Source: Planctomycetota bacterium
Lineage (GTDB): Bacteria; Planctomycetota; Planctomycetia; Pirellulales; Pirellulaceae
Direction: 5' to 3'
Assembly (NCBI GenBank): GCA_026692845.1
Contig: JAPLNM010000146.1
Location: 1 to 39,057, forward strand
Length of the DNA stretch: 39,057 bases
The notes beneath the pieces are model-generated. The model made no database searches. It saw only the letters and a program-made list of their open reading frames with translations, and had not been told where the DNA came from. Shown here one piece after another: positions 9,316 through 18,580 of this stretch (its first letter is position 1; each line of letters opens with the position of its first letter). Made by a program: the position numbers and the translations under genes.

Positions 9316-9546
9316 AAACAGCCGGATCTCTGCGGGAGATCCACTACCTTTGCGCCCTTGCGTTCTCTTTTTCCAAACAGCCGGATCTCTGCGGGAGATC
9401 CACTACCTTTGCGCCTTTGCGTTCTTTTTTCCAAACAGCCGGATCTCTGCGGGAGATCCACTACCTTTGCGTCTTTGCGCCCTTGCGTCTTTGCGTTCTC
9501 TTTTTCCAAACAGCCGGATCTCTGCGGGAGATCCACTACCTTTGCG
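9316..9546. repeat. Four direct repeats with GGATCTC/GAGATCC hairpin and TTTGCG spacer
   Basis: Units start with AAACAGCCGGATCTC at 9316, 9375, 9433 and 9508, so spacings are 59, 58 and 75 bp. Each carries the perfect stem GGATCTC (loop TGCGG) GAGATCC at 9324-9342, 9383-9401, 9441-9459 and 9516-9534, followed by CACTACC and a slippage-prone TTTGCG/CTTGCG run. The longer third spacer comes from extra TTTGCGYC units. This resembles the dispersed TTTGCG-type repeat of planctomycetes and cyanobacteria that is often mis-annotated as a short protein. It sits just after the stop of the minus-strand WD40 gene, so it may help terminate that operon. Confidence 0.85.
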
Positions 9547-9560
9547 ATGGATTCTTCTAT

Positions 9561-12047
9561 TTATTTCTTGTAGGACTCTTCAAAGAGTTTCTGCTGAGAG
9601 GAGACTCCACCGAGCTCGGCCTGAGCTTGCTGAAGCCTTGTCATCACCGCATCGAGCGCTTGCTGCTGCGGTGCCATCTCCTTGACCAAGTTGTTCTTAG
9701 CTTCCTGAGTGGCGACCATCATCGCCTGTAGCTCGGCCAACTGCTTCTCGAGTTGAGCGATCGCCGCTTGCGTCTGATCCATCTTGGACTTAACTGCCGT
9801 CAGATTGTTCTGGATCGGCTGGGCCTCGGCATTGACCTGCGCGATGGCTTGTTCAATGGCGGTCTTCTTAACCGCGAATTCATTCGCCAACCCGTTGAAG
9901 CGAACGAGTTCTTGCTCGAGCGTTGCGATCTCTGCAGCTAACCCATTGGCCGCTGCGTTGGCTCCATCGGCCTTGGCTTGGGCAGCAACCTGCTTGTCGG
10001 TTGCCACCTTCAACTCGGCGACCAATTCCTCCATGCGCTTGTCGGCCGCAGCTTTGGTCGTGATCAGCTCGGCAAGCTTCGTCATCGCATCGGCATATTC
10101 TTTGCTCTTGGCCGCGTTGGCTACGGAAAGCTCGGCGATCTCTTTGTCCTTTTGTGCTTTCTCCGCATTGAGTGCATTGAGCTCATTGGTGAATTGAGTC
10201 ACTACAGCCGCCTTGGCCTCAACGGCTTTGCCAGCTTCGGCGATCTGAGCGTCGAGGGCCGCAGGATCAGGGACTTGGCTCTCCTTCTGCTTTTGCAAGC
10301 CCACCAGGGCATCATCGGTCTGCTTCTTTTCCGCAGCGGTTTGTGTGACTTGAGCCGTTTTGGCGGCGATCCCCTCTGCGGTCTTGGCAACCTCGGCTTG
10401 CTTGGCCGCGATTTGAGTTGCGTAAGTATCGACCATGACCTTCAATTGGTTCGATCCATTGGTCAACTCGGTGATCTGTGCGACATAAGTAGCAATCAGG
10501 CTCTGATGATCGGTGTTGGCCTTTTGGACCGCCGCAGTTTGGGCCGCTTGTTGCGTCAGTTCCGCCGCCGCTGCTTGGGCTCCTGCAGCCAATGGAACAT
10601 GGCGCTCTTTGTTCGAAGCGACCGACATCTCCAGAGTGATCGGGTTGGCTGCCAGTCGCTTCTCGTCCTTCGGGTCGGCACGCAACCATACGCGCACGTT
10701 ACCTAACCAATCCCCGGAAACCACGTGCTTTGAATCGACGGTGATGGCGACCTCTTGGCCGGCCTCGTCCAAGGCAGGCATCTCGCCGGCAGCATTACCG
10801 GCCGCATCCCAGATCTTGACCTTGCGATCCTTGCCCGTCGAGACCATCACACCATCGTTGGCAATGGCGATCGCAGCAGCTCCACCCGGATGCGCATCCC
10901 AGGACTTCAAGAGCTTGCTCTCGTTCATATCCCACATCTTGAGCGTCCCGTCGAGCGAGGCGCTGACGACAGCCCCAGAATCGGGCCTCCAGGCCAAAGA
11001 GCGAATCTCGTTCTTGTGGGCTTGCAAGTCCGCGTACATCTTGCCCGTCGACGATTCCCAAATCACCAGACCCGCGGCGCGGTCGGCCGTGGCCAACAAT
11101 AAGCCATCAGGACTGAATCGCACCGCGTAGATCCAATCGGTGTGTTTCTTCTGCTCCCACTTGAGCTCACCGGTGAGCGTATCGTACACTCGCACCATCT
11201 TTTGTGGACCTGCAAGAGCGATCAGGCGGTTGTCGTCGCTGATATCGGCAGCCATCACAATATCCAACTCATCGCCAACCTTGGCGATCCGATTCCCCGT
11301 CGAAAGTTCGCACAAAACGGCAAAGCCGTCGACGCTGTGACGACCGCCACCGATCAAAATCAATTTGCCGTCGCGCGAGAAGGTGATCGACTGCGGCTCT
11401 CCCTCTGGGAACGGCAAAATACCGAGCAGTTGGCCTGTGATCGAATGGTACAAGGCCACCTGCCGTTGCCCGCCGACGGCGATCAAGGGTGACCAAGGTG
11501 CGGCGCCTAGGGCCGAGATCGAAGAGGCTTTGGCAGTGTACAGTGGTGTCTGCTTCAAGACCGTCGATGGCATCGGGGGTGGGCCCTCGGGCCTACCGGC
11601 TGCCGCCACGCTGATCGCGGCAGCACTTGCCATCGGTTTTCGAATCGCCGAGCCACTGTTCTCAGGCATTCCTTGCTCGATCCAGGTCTTGAGAAGATCG
11701 ATCTTCGCCTGCGCGATCTTGTCCTGCATCGGGGGCATCGTCGGCTGCTCTTTGTGGGCAGTTAAAGCATAAAGTCTCGACGAATCCAGATCTCCGGAAA
11801 CCAAAACCTCTCCGCTGCTGCCCCCGGCCATGGTCGCTTGGAAGTTCTCGAGGGACAACCCGCCCTTTTTGGCGTTGTTGTTATGGCAAGAAGAACAGTG
11901 CTCTCGAAAGATGGGCTTGATGTGGTCTTCATAAGTGATCTTCGCTGGCTCTTGGGCCCAAAGCGAGGAAGCACAAGCCACTGCCAAGACGGGAGCCAAA
12001 GCACGGCTAGCCACGGCGGTCATAAACTTATTCGTGTCGATGCGCAT
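9561..12047 (-). CDS. Planctomycete cytochrome c domain / WD40 / coiled-coil protein
   Basis: An 828-residue exported protein. After a signal peptide (cleavage near AWAQ, residue 32) comes a planctomycete type 1 cytochrome c domain with CSSCH at 51-55, a GLSLENF segment and PTMPP, where a Met ligand may lie. Residues about 165-480 form a WD40 propeller (VRFSPDGLLLATADRAAGLVIWE, SLDGTLKMWD). From about 485 to the end is a long Ala/Gln/Lys-rich coiled coil with no Pro over long runs. The combination suggests a heme protein carried on a propeller and a rod that could reach across the periplasm. It is the last gene of the four-gene operon, 27 bp after the DUF1549/1553 gene. Its biochemical role is not known. 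Confidence 0.9.
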   Translation of the reverse strand: MRIDTNKFMTAVASRALAPVLAVACASSLWAQEPAKITYEDHIKPIFREHCSSCHNNNAKKGGLSLENFQATMAGGSSGEVLVSGDLDSSRLYALTAHKEQPTMPPMQDKIAQAKIDLLKTWIEQGMPENSGSAIRKPMASAAAISVAAAGRPEGPPPMPSTVLKQTPLYTAKASSISALGAAPWSPLIAVGGQRQVALYHSITGQLLGILPFPEGEPQSITFSRDGKLILIGGGRHSVDGFAVLCELSTGNRIAKVGDELDIVMAADISDDNRLIALAGPQKMVRVYDTLTGELKWEQKKHTDWIYAVRFSPDGLLLATADRAAGLVIWESSTGKMYADLQAHKNEIRSLAWRPDSGAVVSASLDGTLKMWDMNESKLLKSWDAHPGGAAAIAIANDGVMVSTGKDRKVKIWDAAGNAAGEMPALDEAGQEVAITVDSKHVVSGDWLGNVRVWLRADPKDEKRLAANPITLEMSVASNKERHVPLAAGAQAAAAELTQQAAQTAAVQKANTDHQSLIATYVAQITELTNGSNQLKVMVDTYATQIAAKQAEVAKTAEGIAAKTAQVTQTAAEKKQTDDALVGLQKQKESQVPDPAALDAQIAEAGKAVEAKAAVVTQFTNELNALNAEKAQKDKEIAELSVANAAKSKEYADAMTKLAELITTKAAADKRMEELVAELKVATDKQVAAQAKADGANAAANGLAAEIATLEQELVRFNGLANEFAVKKTAIEQAIAQVNAEAQPIQNNLTAVKSKMDQTQAAIAQLEKQLAELQAMMVATQEAKNNLVKEMAPQQQALDAVMTRLQQAQAELGGVSSQQKLFEESYKK

Positions 12048-12074
12048 CGGATATCTTCAACGGTTGGTGTCGAC

Positions 12075-14660
12075 TTAGTGATTGAAAATGAACTCGCGGC
12101 TGTTGAGAACCGCCCAGAACACATCTTGTAGCCCTTGATCGGGATTGCCAGACTCGCTGATCATTTGCATGAGCCTAGCTCGCTCCCCCTCCGTGGGCTT
12201 GCGGGATAAACACCGCACATAGATTTTCTCAATGATCGCTTCTGGGGTCAGCCCATCCTTTTTCCAATTCGGAATCAGTTGCCCCTGATTAATCTTGCCA
12301 CTGACGGAGCCTCCATTGATCAAATGAAGTGCCTGCGAAAGCGATGGGTCGGTCGTTGCCTCTTCGGCACAGACCGTCGTTCGTGCGCTGCGGCCGAACG
12401 TGGTAAGGAAATAATTGCTAGTAGCTCCGTCGGCGATTTGCACGGCTCGAGCCCCGACAGGCAATCCCCGGAACTTCTCTTTGGTAACAGTAACCTGAGA
12501 GATGCAATCGAGCATGTTCTCGGCAGGAATCCGACGAACCGTTGCATGCGAGTAGTTCCGCAGATCCTCTTCGTTTCCAGGGACCGGGATCGTCGTGCGT
12601 TGATAGGTCTTCGAATTGCAAATGTCGCGCACCAACTGCTTGATGTCGTACTTGTACTCGATCAGCTTGGCACCAAGCGTATCGAGCAGTTCGGGATTGC
12701 TCGCAGGGTTACTCGCTCGGAAATCGTCCACAGGATTGACGATCCCCACGCCGGTAAAGTGTGCCCAAATGCGGTTCGCTACGCTCTTGGAGAAGAACGG
12801 GTTTTCATTGCTGGTCATCCATTCGGCCAAGACGACGCGTCGGTCCTTGCCGTCGGTCGCCGCTGGGCCTCCGCCGAGAAACCTCGGCTTGACGACCGCA
12901 CCGCCGACAGGATGGTTGACTTCACCACCACCGCCATTGAACACCAATATCTGTCGGTAGTCTTCGCTCTGCTTACGGCCGACTTGGGAGAAGAATGCAG
13001 CGAATCCATAGTAATCGTCCATCGTCCATCGATCGAACGGATGATTGTGGCACTGGGCGCACTGGGTACGAATCCCCATGAAAACCTGCGCGACATTCTC
13101 GGACATCTTCAATCGGTCCTGCTCGACTTGATAAAAATTCGTCGAAGGGTTTTGGAACGTCCCACCGGTGGCGGTGAGCAACTCTCGGACGATTTTGTCC
13201 AGTGGGGTGTTCGACGCGATCTGGTTAATAAGCCAATTGTAGTAGAGGTAAGCAGCCTTGTAGCTGACTTGATTGTTGCTCTTGATCATCAACAAATCAG
13301 CCCACTTCATCGCCCAAATCTCGCTGAACTCTTTGCGGCTAAGGAGCGTTTCGATCAATGCGGCCCGCTTGTTCGGATCCGTACTCGAAGTAAACCCTGC
13401 GGTCTCCTCCTCGGTCGGCAAAAGTCCGGTAATATCGACCGTCGCACGGCGAACAAACTCCTCATCGGTGCAAAGCCCACTGGCTGGCAAACGCAACTTC
13501 AAAAGTTTCGCATCGACCAACGCATCGATGTAACTGCCCTGACTGGGCTTGTACTCATACTGCATCCCAGCAGGCAAGGCCAAGACCTGGGTCCCTACCG
13601 TGTGCGTATCGAAACGGGCCATCACAAAAGCTTCACCGCGCACGCCACTGGTAACCGTGCCGGCGGCATCGACCGCGCCGGTCCGCTCGTTGTTGGTCGT
13701 AAAGCCAGCAAGGTCCCAAACGTCTCTTTGTGTTCCGTCTGCATAGGTCGCCACTGCGACAATTCGCTGCTTGGCTCCCTCGCCTTCGAGGACCGCTTGA
13801 GATGGATACACATCCACCTTGGTCACCGCCGGTGGTCTAGCAGCATCGGCGACAGCACCGGCTTGAAGCCATGCCAATACCGTCTGGTAATGCTTGCTTC
13901 CTGGCTCGATTTTCTTGCCGCCGGAATGCTGGACCGATCCGGTCGCCTTGAGAAGCAACAAACTTTGGTCGGGAACGGCCAAGTTGATGCGGCGAATCCC
14001 GATTTCACGGGTGATCCTCTGATAATCCCCAAGCGGGTCGAATCCGAATAGACTCAAACGAAATCCATCTTTGCCGCGCGCCGCGCCGTGACAGGACCCT
14101 GTGTTGCAACCGACCTTGGTGAAAATCGGCATGATGTCGCGCTCAAACTCGACCTTGCGCGCCGCTTGACTCTGGGTGATCTCCAACGAAGCTCGGGACT
14201 CCATGCCATTCCAGGTTCCGACAAGCTGCGTGGCCCCATCGGCAAGCGGATAAAGCACCAGATTCTCCAGTTTGGCAAACGCCGGATTCTCGAGCTTCCA
14301 CTGGACTTGATCCGTCACGTCGACGGTGATCCCATCGGCTCGGGTCGCGACGGCCACAATATGCTGCAAGTCGTTCTGCGCACTGATCTTGATCGACGGT
14401 GGAAAGACAGCCAGCGATTGATACACAACCGGTGCGGGTGCTGCGGGTGCTGCGGGTGCTGGTGGCTCTGCTGCTGGTGCCGGTGCCGGTGCTGCCGCTG
14501 GAGGCTCAGCCGCCGGTGCTGCGGCCGGATCTTGGCTCAAACCCACCCTAGGGGCCGCGCTGAGTGCCCAGAAGGCAAAACTGCCAACCAAAAACATTGA
14601 CTTCGCTGATTTAAAAGTTCGCATGTTCGGCAATTCGAAAGTGATAGGTTTCCATCGCAT
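12075..14660 (-). CDS. DUF1549/DUF1553 cytochrome protein with Ig-like N-terminal domain
   Basis: An 861-residue exported protein. A signal peptide is followed by a Pro/Ala/Glu linker (about 44-80), a bacterial Ig-like segment (about 85-165) and the family's CNTGSCHG motif (a CxxxxCH site) with GFRLSLFGFDP. A second Ig-like segment precedes DUF1549 (about 375-600, including CAQCHNHPFDRW, a classical CxxCH site), then DUF1553 (about 610-840, with SVANRIWAHFTGVGIVNP). The start ATG overlaps the stop of the PPC gene by one base (TAATG on the minus strand), which indicates translational coupling; a second Met 12 codons in is a weaker alternative. These proteins nearly always sit beside DUF1501 genes, as here. 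The role is unknown; exported redox or polysaccharide degradation has been suggested. Confidence 0.92.
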   Translation of the reverse strand: MRWKPITFELPNMRTFKSAKSMFLVGSFAFWALSAAPRVGLSQDPAAAPAAEPPAAAPAPAPAAEPPAPAAPAAPAPVVYQSLAVFPPSIKISAQNDLQHIVAVATRADGITVDVTDQVQWKLENPAFAKLENLVLYPLADGATQLVGTWNGMESRASLEITQSQAARKVEFERDIMPIFTKVGCNTGSCHGAARGKDGFRLSLFGFDPLGDYQRITREIGIRRINLAVPDQSLLLLKATGSVQHSGGKKIEPGSKHYQTVLAWLQAGAVADAARPPAVTKVDVYPSQAVLEGEGAKQRIVAVATYADGTQRDVWDLAGFTTNNERTGAVDAAGTVTSGVRGEAFVMARFDTHTVGTQVLALPAGMQYEYKPSQGSYIDALVDAKLLKLRLPASGLCTDEEFVRRATVDITGLLPTEEETAGFTSSTDPNKRAALIETLLSRKEFSEIWAMKWADLLMIKSNNQVSYKAAYLYYNWLINQIASNTPLDKIVRELLTATGGTFQNPSTNFYQVEQDRLKMSENVAQVFMGIRTQCAQCHNHPFDRWTMDDYYGFAAFFSQVGRKQSEDYRQILVFNGGGGEVNHPVGGAVVKPRFLGGGPAATDGKDRRVVLAEWMTSNENPFFSKSVANRIWAHFTGVGIVNPVDDFRASNPASNPELLDTLGAKLIEYKYDIKQLVRDICNSKTYQRTTIPVPGNEEDLRNYSHATVRRIPAENMLDCISQVTVTKEKFRGLPVGARAVQIADGATSNYFLTTFGRSARTTVCAEEATTDPSLSQALHLINGGSVSGKINQGQLIPNWKKDGLTPEAIIEKIYVRCLSRKPTEGERARLMQMISESGNPDQGLQDVFWAVLNSREFIFNH
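14434..14460. repeat. In-frame 9-bp tandem repeat in the Pro/Ala linker
   Basis: GCGGGTGCT is repeated three times exactly (14434, 14443, 14452), and related GGTGC units continue to about 14520. It encodes the Ala/Pro linker behind the signal peptide of the DUF1549/1553 protein, a stretch expected to vary in length between strains. Confidence 0.7.
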
Positions 14661-17206
14661 TATTTCTTAATACCTTTTTCCTGCCGGAGCTGTTCCAATC
14701 GGCTCAGGGGTTTGTCAGCAGGTGCTGCCGGGGCCGGCGTTGGCATCGGCATCGGAGCAACCGCCGCAGGGGCAGGGGGTGGGGCTACGGGCACATCGAT
14801 CTGTACCTCGGCGTTCCCATTGGTCTGCGAAATCAACCCCTTGTCGCTCGTGACGGTTCCTCGGCATACCAAGGTCTTGTAATTTCCTGCCCGGGTTTCG
14901 ACTGGGATCGTCAACGGGAAGATCAACTGCTTGGAATCTGCGGTCACCGCAATTTTCGCGGAAGCGCACGTCGTACCCGGGGGGAGCCCCAGCAGTTCGA
15001 CTTCAACGGTCCCTTCGGCGGGTCGGGTAAGTTCGATCCCAACGACGACGTCTGCGGGCTTGCCTTGCTCGGCCATCGTCTTGGCAAATTTGAATTTGAA
15101 CAATGCGTCTTGCACATCCAACTCAACAAACTCCGAGGCGATCGTTACGGGCCCAAAGCCACTGTCGGTAGTCGCCAAAACCAAAATCGGTGACTTGCGA
15201 ATCGCCGCGCCGTTGTTGGCCGTGATATTCATCTGAACAGTCGACTGATCCCCAGGAATGGTCACCGGGGAAGCTCCGATCCCTGCAGGGGCCGTGAGGA
15301 TCCTCAAGTTGATCGGCTTGTCAAACCCTGGATTCCGCTTGGCATTGATCGTCAAACTCATCGACCCATTGCGAACAATCGGGACCTGAGGCTGAACGAG
15401 TTCGATGTCAAAGGGGACTGCATCGACAATATTGACGGCCAAACGATCGTGCCACATCCCCCACACATCGACGTTGTTTTGTCCTCGGATCAGTTGGCTT
15501 CGTTGATTCAAAAACCCGGTCAACGTTCGCTCGGGGGAAACGACCAAGCTGGTCGATAGATCGACGAGCTTCGATGCGTTGGCTGCATCGGCTGGAGCTC
15601 GGAATATCATCTGAATCAAACTCTGGTCGGCAGGCACTAGGCCATCGGAGTGGGCGGCTCCGGCTGGCAAATCTGGAACGCTGATGCGTCCTTCGCCACC
15701 CACGTTCTTGCGGGCCAAGTTCGCTTCGATCGCCATTCGTGCTCCCTTGGGAATGTTGACCACTTGGGAGACATAACGCTCCTGCTCGTTGACGGTCGTT
15801 CCGACCTCGGCCTCGGCCGGTGCGACTTCGACTCGATACACAAAGTGCTTGCCTCCACGTCCGAGGTGATCCGAAACGCATACGGCGTATTTCCCATCTT
15901 CAGGGACTTTGAAACTCAAGTAACTGTCTGGACCTCCTTGGTCGTCATTGGAGGCCAATCCGCCCGCACCGACCTTGAAGATCTGCAAGACCGGATCGAC
16001 CTGGGAACGCAAAGGAGATCTTGCGTGCACGGAGATATCGAGTTGCTGGTCCTTCTTGGCTTCAAAGACCCAATAGTCCCGGTCTTGCTCGGTCTCGAGG
16101 ATTCCGTTGAAGGCCACCGGTAGAGGATGGGATGTGGGGATCGCGTTGTAATCGGAGTTCGGCTCGGTCTCTAAAACATTCGGCAGCGAGTTGACCCTCA
16201 GCATGTTCGGAGACGGAGCGATCAGCCCACCCTGTTGCGACCAAACCCCCGCAGATTTGGTCCGAGCATCGGTCGGCATCTCGAAGGTCTCTTGCCAGGT
16301 ATTCCCGAGCAAATCGATGCAGGTAGCATTCAGGGGCTGTCCGGCAGGTCCACCTGCGGGCAGGATTGCAACGGGCCGTGGATAGCCGCCGACGTGCATC
16401 CGATACTTGCATTGATCGCTCCCACCGAAACTGCTTTCGCGAACTTCGATGATGTAACGGCCTTTGGCCGGTGCGACCATCGAACACAAACAATCCTGCT
16501 GCAAAAAGACCGAGTCATCGCTCGCGGTGATCTCGAAGCGGTTGGCGTCGTAGATTGCTACATAAGGATCGAAGAAGTTGTTCAGGTAGGCATGGCGCAG
16601 TCCTTCGAGCTCGACGTTCAGACGCTGGCCTGCTTCCAATTCAACCGAGAAGTAATCGACATCCTCATTGAGAACCACTCCGTCGATCGTCGTGTTGATA
16701 GCGATCTCCTGAGCCTTGGAAAATTCGCTGTTCGGCTCGGTCTCGGCCAGCGTCGGCAGGGCCGAAACTCCAAAGAGTCGCAGGTTGCTCGTTCCGCTTG
16801 CGGTAACGACACGGAAGGGATGCAACTGAGGCTTCGCGTCCGCCGCTGCGGCAATCGTTACCTTGATGTTGTTGTCGTCGACCTTGGTGACATTGCTTGC
16901 GGTCAGTCCCGGTGTGTAGAAGAGCAACTCGCGCGCATCGCCCAGACGGGCCCCGGAGATCTGGACCTCGACGGACTGACCTCGCTGCACACCGACTACC
17001 GACAAGGCGTTGGCTTCGGGTTGCGAGGCCGCAGACCGATGGGCTCCGGACAATCCAAACGCGCAAGCAAGGACTGTTACGCAACTTATCGACGCAAGAC
17101 GAACTCTCGCAGCATTGAACCTGCGATGAACCGAAGTTCTTATTGCAGATCGCCGGTTGGAGGGCAGCACTGGGGACACACCGATGGCCTTCGACCAAAT
17201 CATCAT
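14660..17206 (-). CDS. Secreted PPC-domain protein (two pre-peptidase C-terminal domains)
   Basis: An 848-residue exported protein with a long n-region and a signal-like stretch near residues 38-60. An IPT-like or Ig-like segment (about 65-150) is followed by two PPC domains. The first (about 155-275) starts at ETEPNSEFSKAQEI and has VDYFSVELEAGQRL and YIIEVRESSFGG; the second (about 355-470) starts at ETEPNSDYNA and has DYWVFEAKKDQQL. More beta-sandwich sequence runs to about 800, then a Pro/Ala/Met tail ends in RLEQLRQEKGIKK. No protease motif is present, so it is not itself a peptidase. PPC domains may act in substrate binding or secretion. It lies between the DUF1501 and DUF1549/1553 genes, a common planctomycete order. 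Confidence 0.88.
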   Translation of the reverse strand: MMIWSKAIGVSPVLPSNRRSAIRTSVHRRFNAARVRLASISCVTVLACAFGLSGAHRSAASQPEANALSVVGVQRGQSVEVQISGARLGDARELLFYTPGLTASNVTKVDDNNIKVTIAAAADAKPQLHPFRVVTASGTSNLRLFGVSALPTLAETEPNSEFSKAQEIAINTTIDGVVLNEDVDYFSVELEAGQRLNVELEGLRHAYLNNFFDPYVAIYDANRFEITASDDSVFLQQDCLCSMVAPAKGRYIIEVRESSFGGSDQCKYRMHVGGYPRPVAILPAGGPAGQPLNATCIDLLGNTWQETFEMPTDARTKSAGVWSQQGGLIAPSPNMLRVNSLPNVLETEPNSDYNAIPTSHPLPVAFNGILETEQDRDYWVFEAKKDQQLDISVHARSPLRSQVDPVLQIFKVGAGGLASNDDQGGPDSYLSFKVPEDGKYAVCVSDHLGRGGKHFVYRVEVAPAEAEVGTTVNEQERYVSQVVNIPKGARMAIEANLARKNVGGEGRISVPDLPAGAAHSDGLVPADQSLIQMIFRAPADAANASKLVDLSTSLVVSPERTLTGFLNQRSQLIRGQNNVDVWGMWHDRLAVNIVDAVPFDIELVQPQVPIVRNGSMSLTINAKRNPGFDKPINLRILTAPAGIGASPVTIPGDQSTVQMNITANNGAAIRKSPILVLATTDSGFGPVTIASEFVELDVQDALFKFKFAKTMAEQGKPADVVVGIELTRPAEGTVEVELLGLPPGTTCASAKIAVTADSKQLIFPLTIPVETRAGNYKTLVCRGTVTSDKGLISQTNGNAEVQIDVPVAPPPAPAAVAPMPMPTPAPAAPADKPLSRLEQLRQEKGIKK

Positions 17207-17241
17207 TTGGACCTCGTCGTAGAAATCTTGGAGTCAAATTG

Positions 17242-17268
17242 AGCGAATCAGAAGCTGTCTGATTCGCT
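17242..17268 (-). terminator. Perfect 10-bp hairpin between DUF1501 and PPC genes
   Basis: Arms AGCGAATCAG (17242-17251) and CTGATTCGCT (17259-17268) flank a 7-base loop. In the minus-strand transcript the hairpin starts at the TAG stop of the DUF1501 gene and is followed by CAATTTGACTCC, without a clean U-run. It may be a partial terminator, an mRNA-stability element or a processing site that sets different levels of DUF1501 and the downstream genes. Confidence 0.5.
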
Positions 17269-18568
17269 ACGCGATCAAGTCGGTTACCACACGGCCACCG
17301 TCACAGATCTCGATTGGACGATCTCCCGGAGACATGAGCTCTTTGTCAGCGACGATACCCATCAAGTGGTACATCGTCGTGGCCAAATCTTCTGGGGAAA
17401 CCGCATCGAATTCAGGTTCAGTGGCTGTCGCGTCCGAGGAACCGTAAACCAAACCACCCTTGATGCCACCGCCTGCCAATAGCACGCTGAAGACCTTGGG
17501 CCAGTGATCTCGCCCCCCATCGTTGTTGATCTTCGGTGTGCGACCGAATTCGCTGCTGACCATCACCAAGGTCTTGCTCAATAGGCCACGGGATTCCAAG
17601 TCCTCGATGAGCGTCGCAAGCGCTTGGTCCAACGGCGGCATATCCCGACGCATGCTCCCTGCGATCTGAGCATGCATGTCCCAGCCACCGTAGGTCACCG
17701 AAACCATGCGAGAACCGGCTTCTACCAATCGACGCGCCATGAGCAAACGCTGTCCGGCGGCGTTGCGACCGTATTTGTCACGCAGCGCATTGTCTTCGGC
17801 CTCGATATTGAAGGCCTCTCGGGCCGAATCGCTACTGATGAGCGAGTAAGCTCGCTCGTAGAAGGTGTCCATCGCATTGAGATTGTCCGACTTTTGCTTC
17901 GACTCAAAGTACTCGTTGACGGCTTGGAGTGCCGAACGGCGACGACCAAAGCGGGCCATATCGACGTCCCCTTGAAGATTCAAATCTTGAACCTTAAATC
18001 CTTTGTTCGCAGGGTCAGCGCCCAGACTGAACGGGCCGTAGGAGGAGCTCAAGTACCCGGACCCGGAAAATTCGTTGGGGTTGCTAGGTATTGCGATGTA
18101 GGGAGGCAGATTGTTGCGAGGCCCATACTCGTGACTTACGACCGATCCGAAGCTCGGATACGAAAGGGCCGGCGAGGGCTTATAGCCGGTGAACATGTTG
18201 TGCGTGCCACGCTCGTGGGCCGCTTCGCCGTGCGACAACGATCGGATCACGGTGAACTTGTCGGAGATGCTCGCCAAGCGAGGAATCGTTTCGCAAAACA
18301 CATCCCCAGTCTTGGTCTTGATCGTCTTCATCTCTCCGCGATACTCAAGCGGACTGTAAGGCTTCGGATCAAACGTCTCCTGATGGGCGATCCCACCGGG
18401 TAGGAAAATGTGAATCACACTCTCGGCCTTGGCTTCGATGAAATCATAATTCTTCTTGTCGCCTCGAGCTTGCAAGCGAAACATATCGCCGAGCGTCAGG
18501 CCCAAGCCTCCAACGGCACCTACGGTCAGAAAGCCACGACGATCCATGGGGTTACCTAAGCATCTCAT
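17267..18568 (-). CDS. DUF1501 protein (Tat-exported, sulfatase/phosphatase-like)
   Basis: A 433-residue protein. MDRRGFLTVGAVGGLGLTLG (from residue 8) is a twin-arginine-like signal. The rest follows the DUF1501 pattern: FLPGGIAHQETFDPKP, RGTHNMFTGYKPS, GGWDMHAQIAGSMRRDMPPLDQA, then SSEFGRTPKINNDGGRDHWP. The fold belongs near the alkaline phosphatase/sulfatase superfamily, but the catalytic role is not established. A textbook AGGAG (plus-strand CTCCT at 18576-18580), 7 bases before the ATG, supports the start at MRCLGNP rather than the Met at residue 8. It is the promoter-proximal gene of the four-gene operon. Confidence 0.93.
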   Translation of the reverse strand: MRCLGNPMDRRGFLTVGAVGGLGLTLGDMFRLQARGDKKNYDFIEAKAESVIHIFLPGGIAHQETFDPKPYSPLEYRGEMKTIKTKTGDVFCETIPRLASISDKFTVIRSLSHGEAAHERGTHNMFTGYKPSPALSYPSFGSVVSHEYGPRNNLPPYIAIPSNPNEFSGSGYLSSSYGPFSLGADPANKGFKVQDLNLQGDVDMARFGRRRSALQAVNEYFESKQKSDNLNAMDTFYERAYSLISSDSAREAFNIEAEDNALRDKYGRNAAGQRLLMARRLVEAGSRMVSVTYGGWDMHAQIAGSMRRDMPPLDQALATLIEDLESRGLLSKTLVMVSSEFGRTPKINNDGGRDHWPKVFSVLLAGGGIKGGLVYGSSDATATEPEFDAVSPEDLATTMYHLMGIVADKELMSPGDRPIEICDGGRVVTDLIA

Positions 18569-18575
18569 CAGCGAA

Positions 18576-18580
18576 CTCCT
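18576..18580 (-). promoter_or_regulatory. Ribosome binding site (AGGAG) of the DUF1501 operon
   Basis: AGGAG on the minus strand, 7 bases before the ATG at 18568. It decides the start seven codons upstream of the twin-arginine motif. Confidence 0.7.

Noticed and set aside
9316-9546. Possible CRISPR array
   Set aside because: The spacers are similar low-complexity TTTGCG runs of unequal length, not unique sequences, and there are no cas genes.
8752-9685. Several open frames across the 8.75-9.55 kb repeats, on both strands
   Set aside because: They are translations of tandem repeats (repeated QPAQAVGRFKSAPYDAAF or SRISAGDPLPLR), a well-known cause of false hypothetical proteins.
12279-14051. 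A 590-codon open frame on the plus strand
   Set aside because: Antisense to the DUF1549/DUF1553 gene, which has clear heme and domain motifs; no start signal or family for the plus-strand product.
16235-17242. A 335-codon open frame on the plus strand
   Set aside because: Antisense to the PPC-domain gene; its translation is Arg/Asp/Leu-rich without recognisable motifs.
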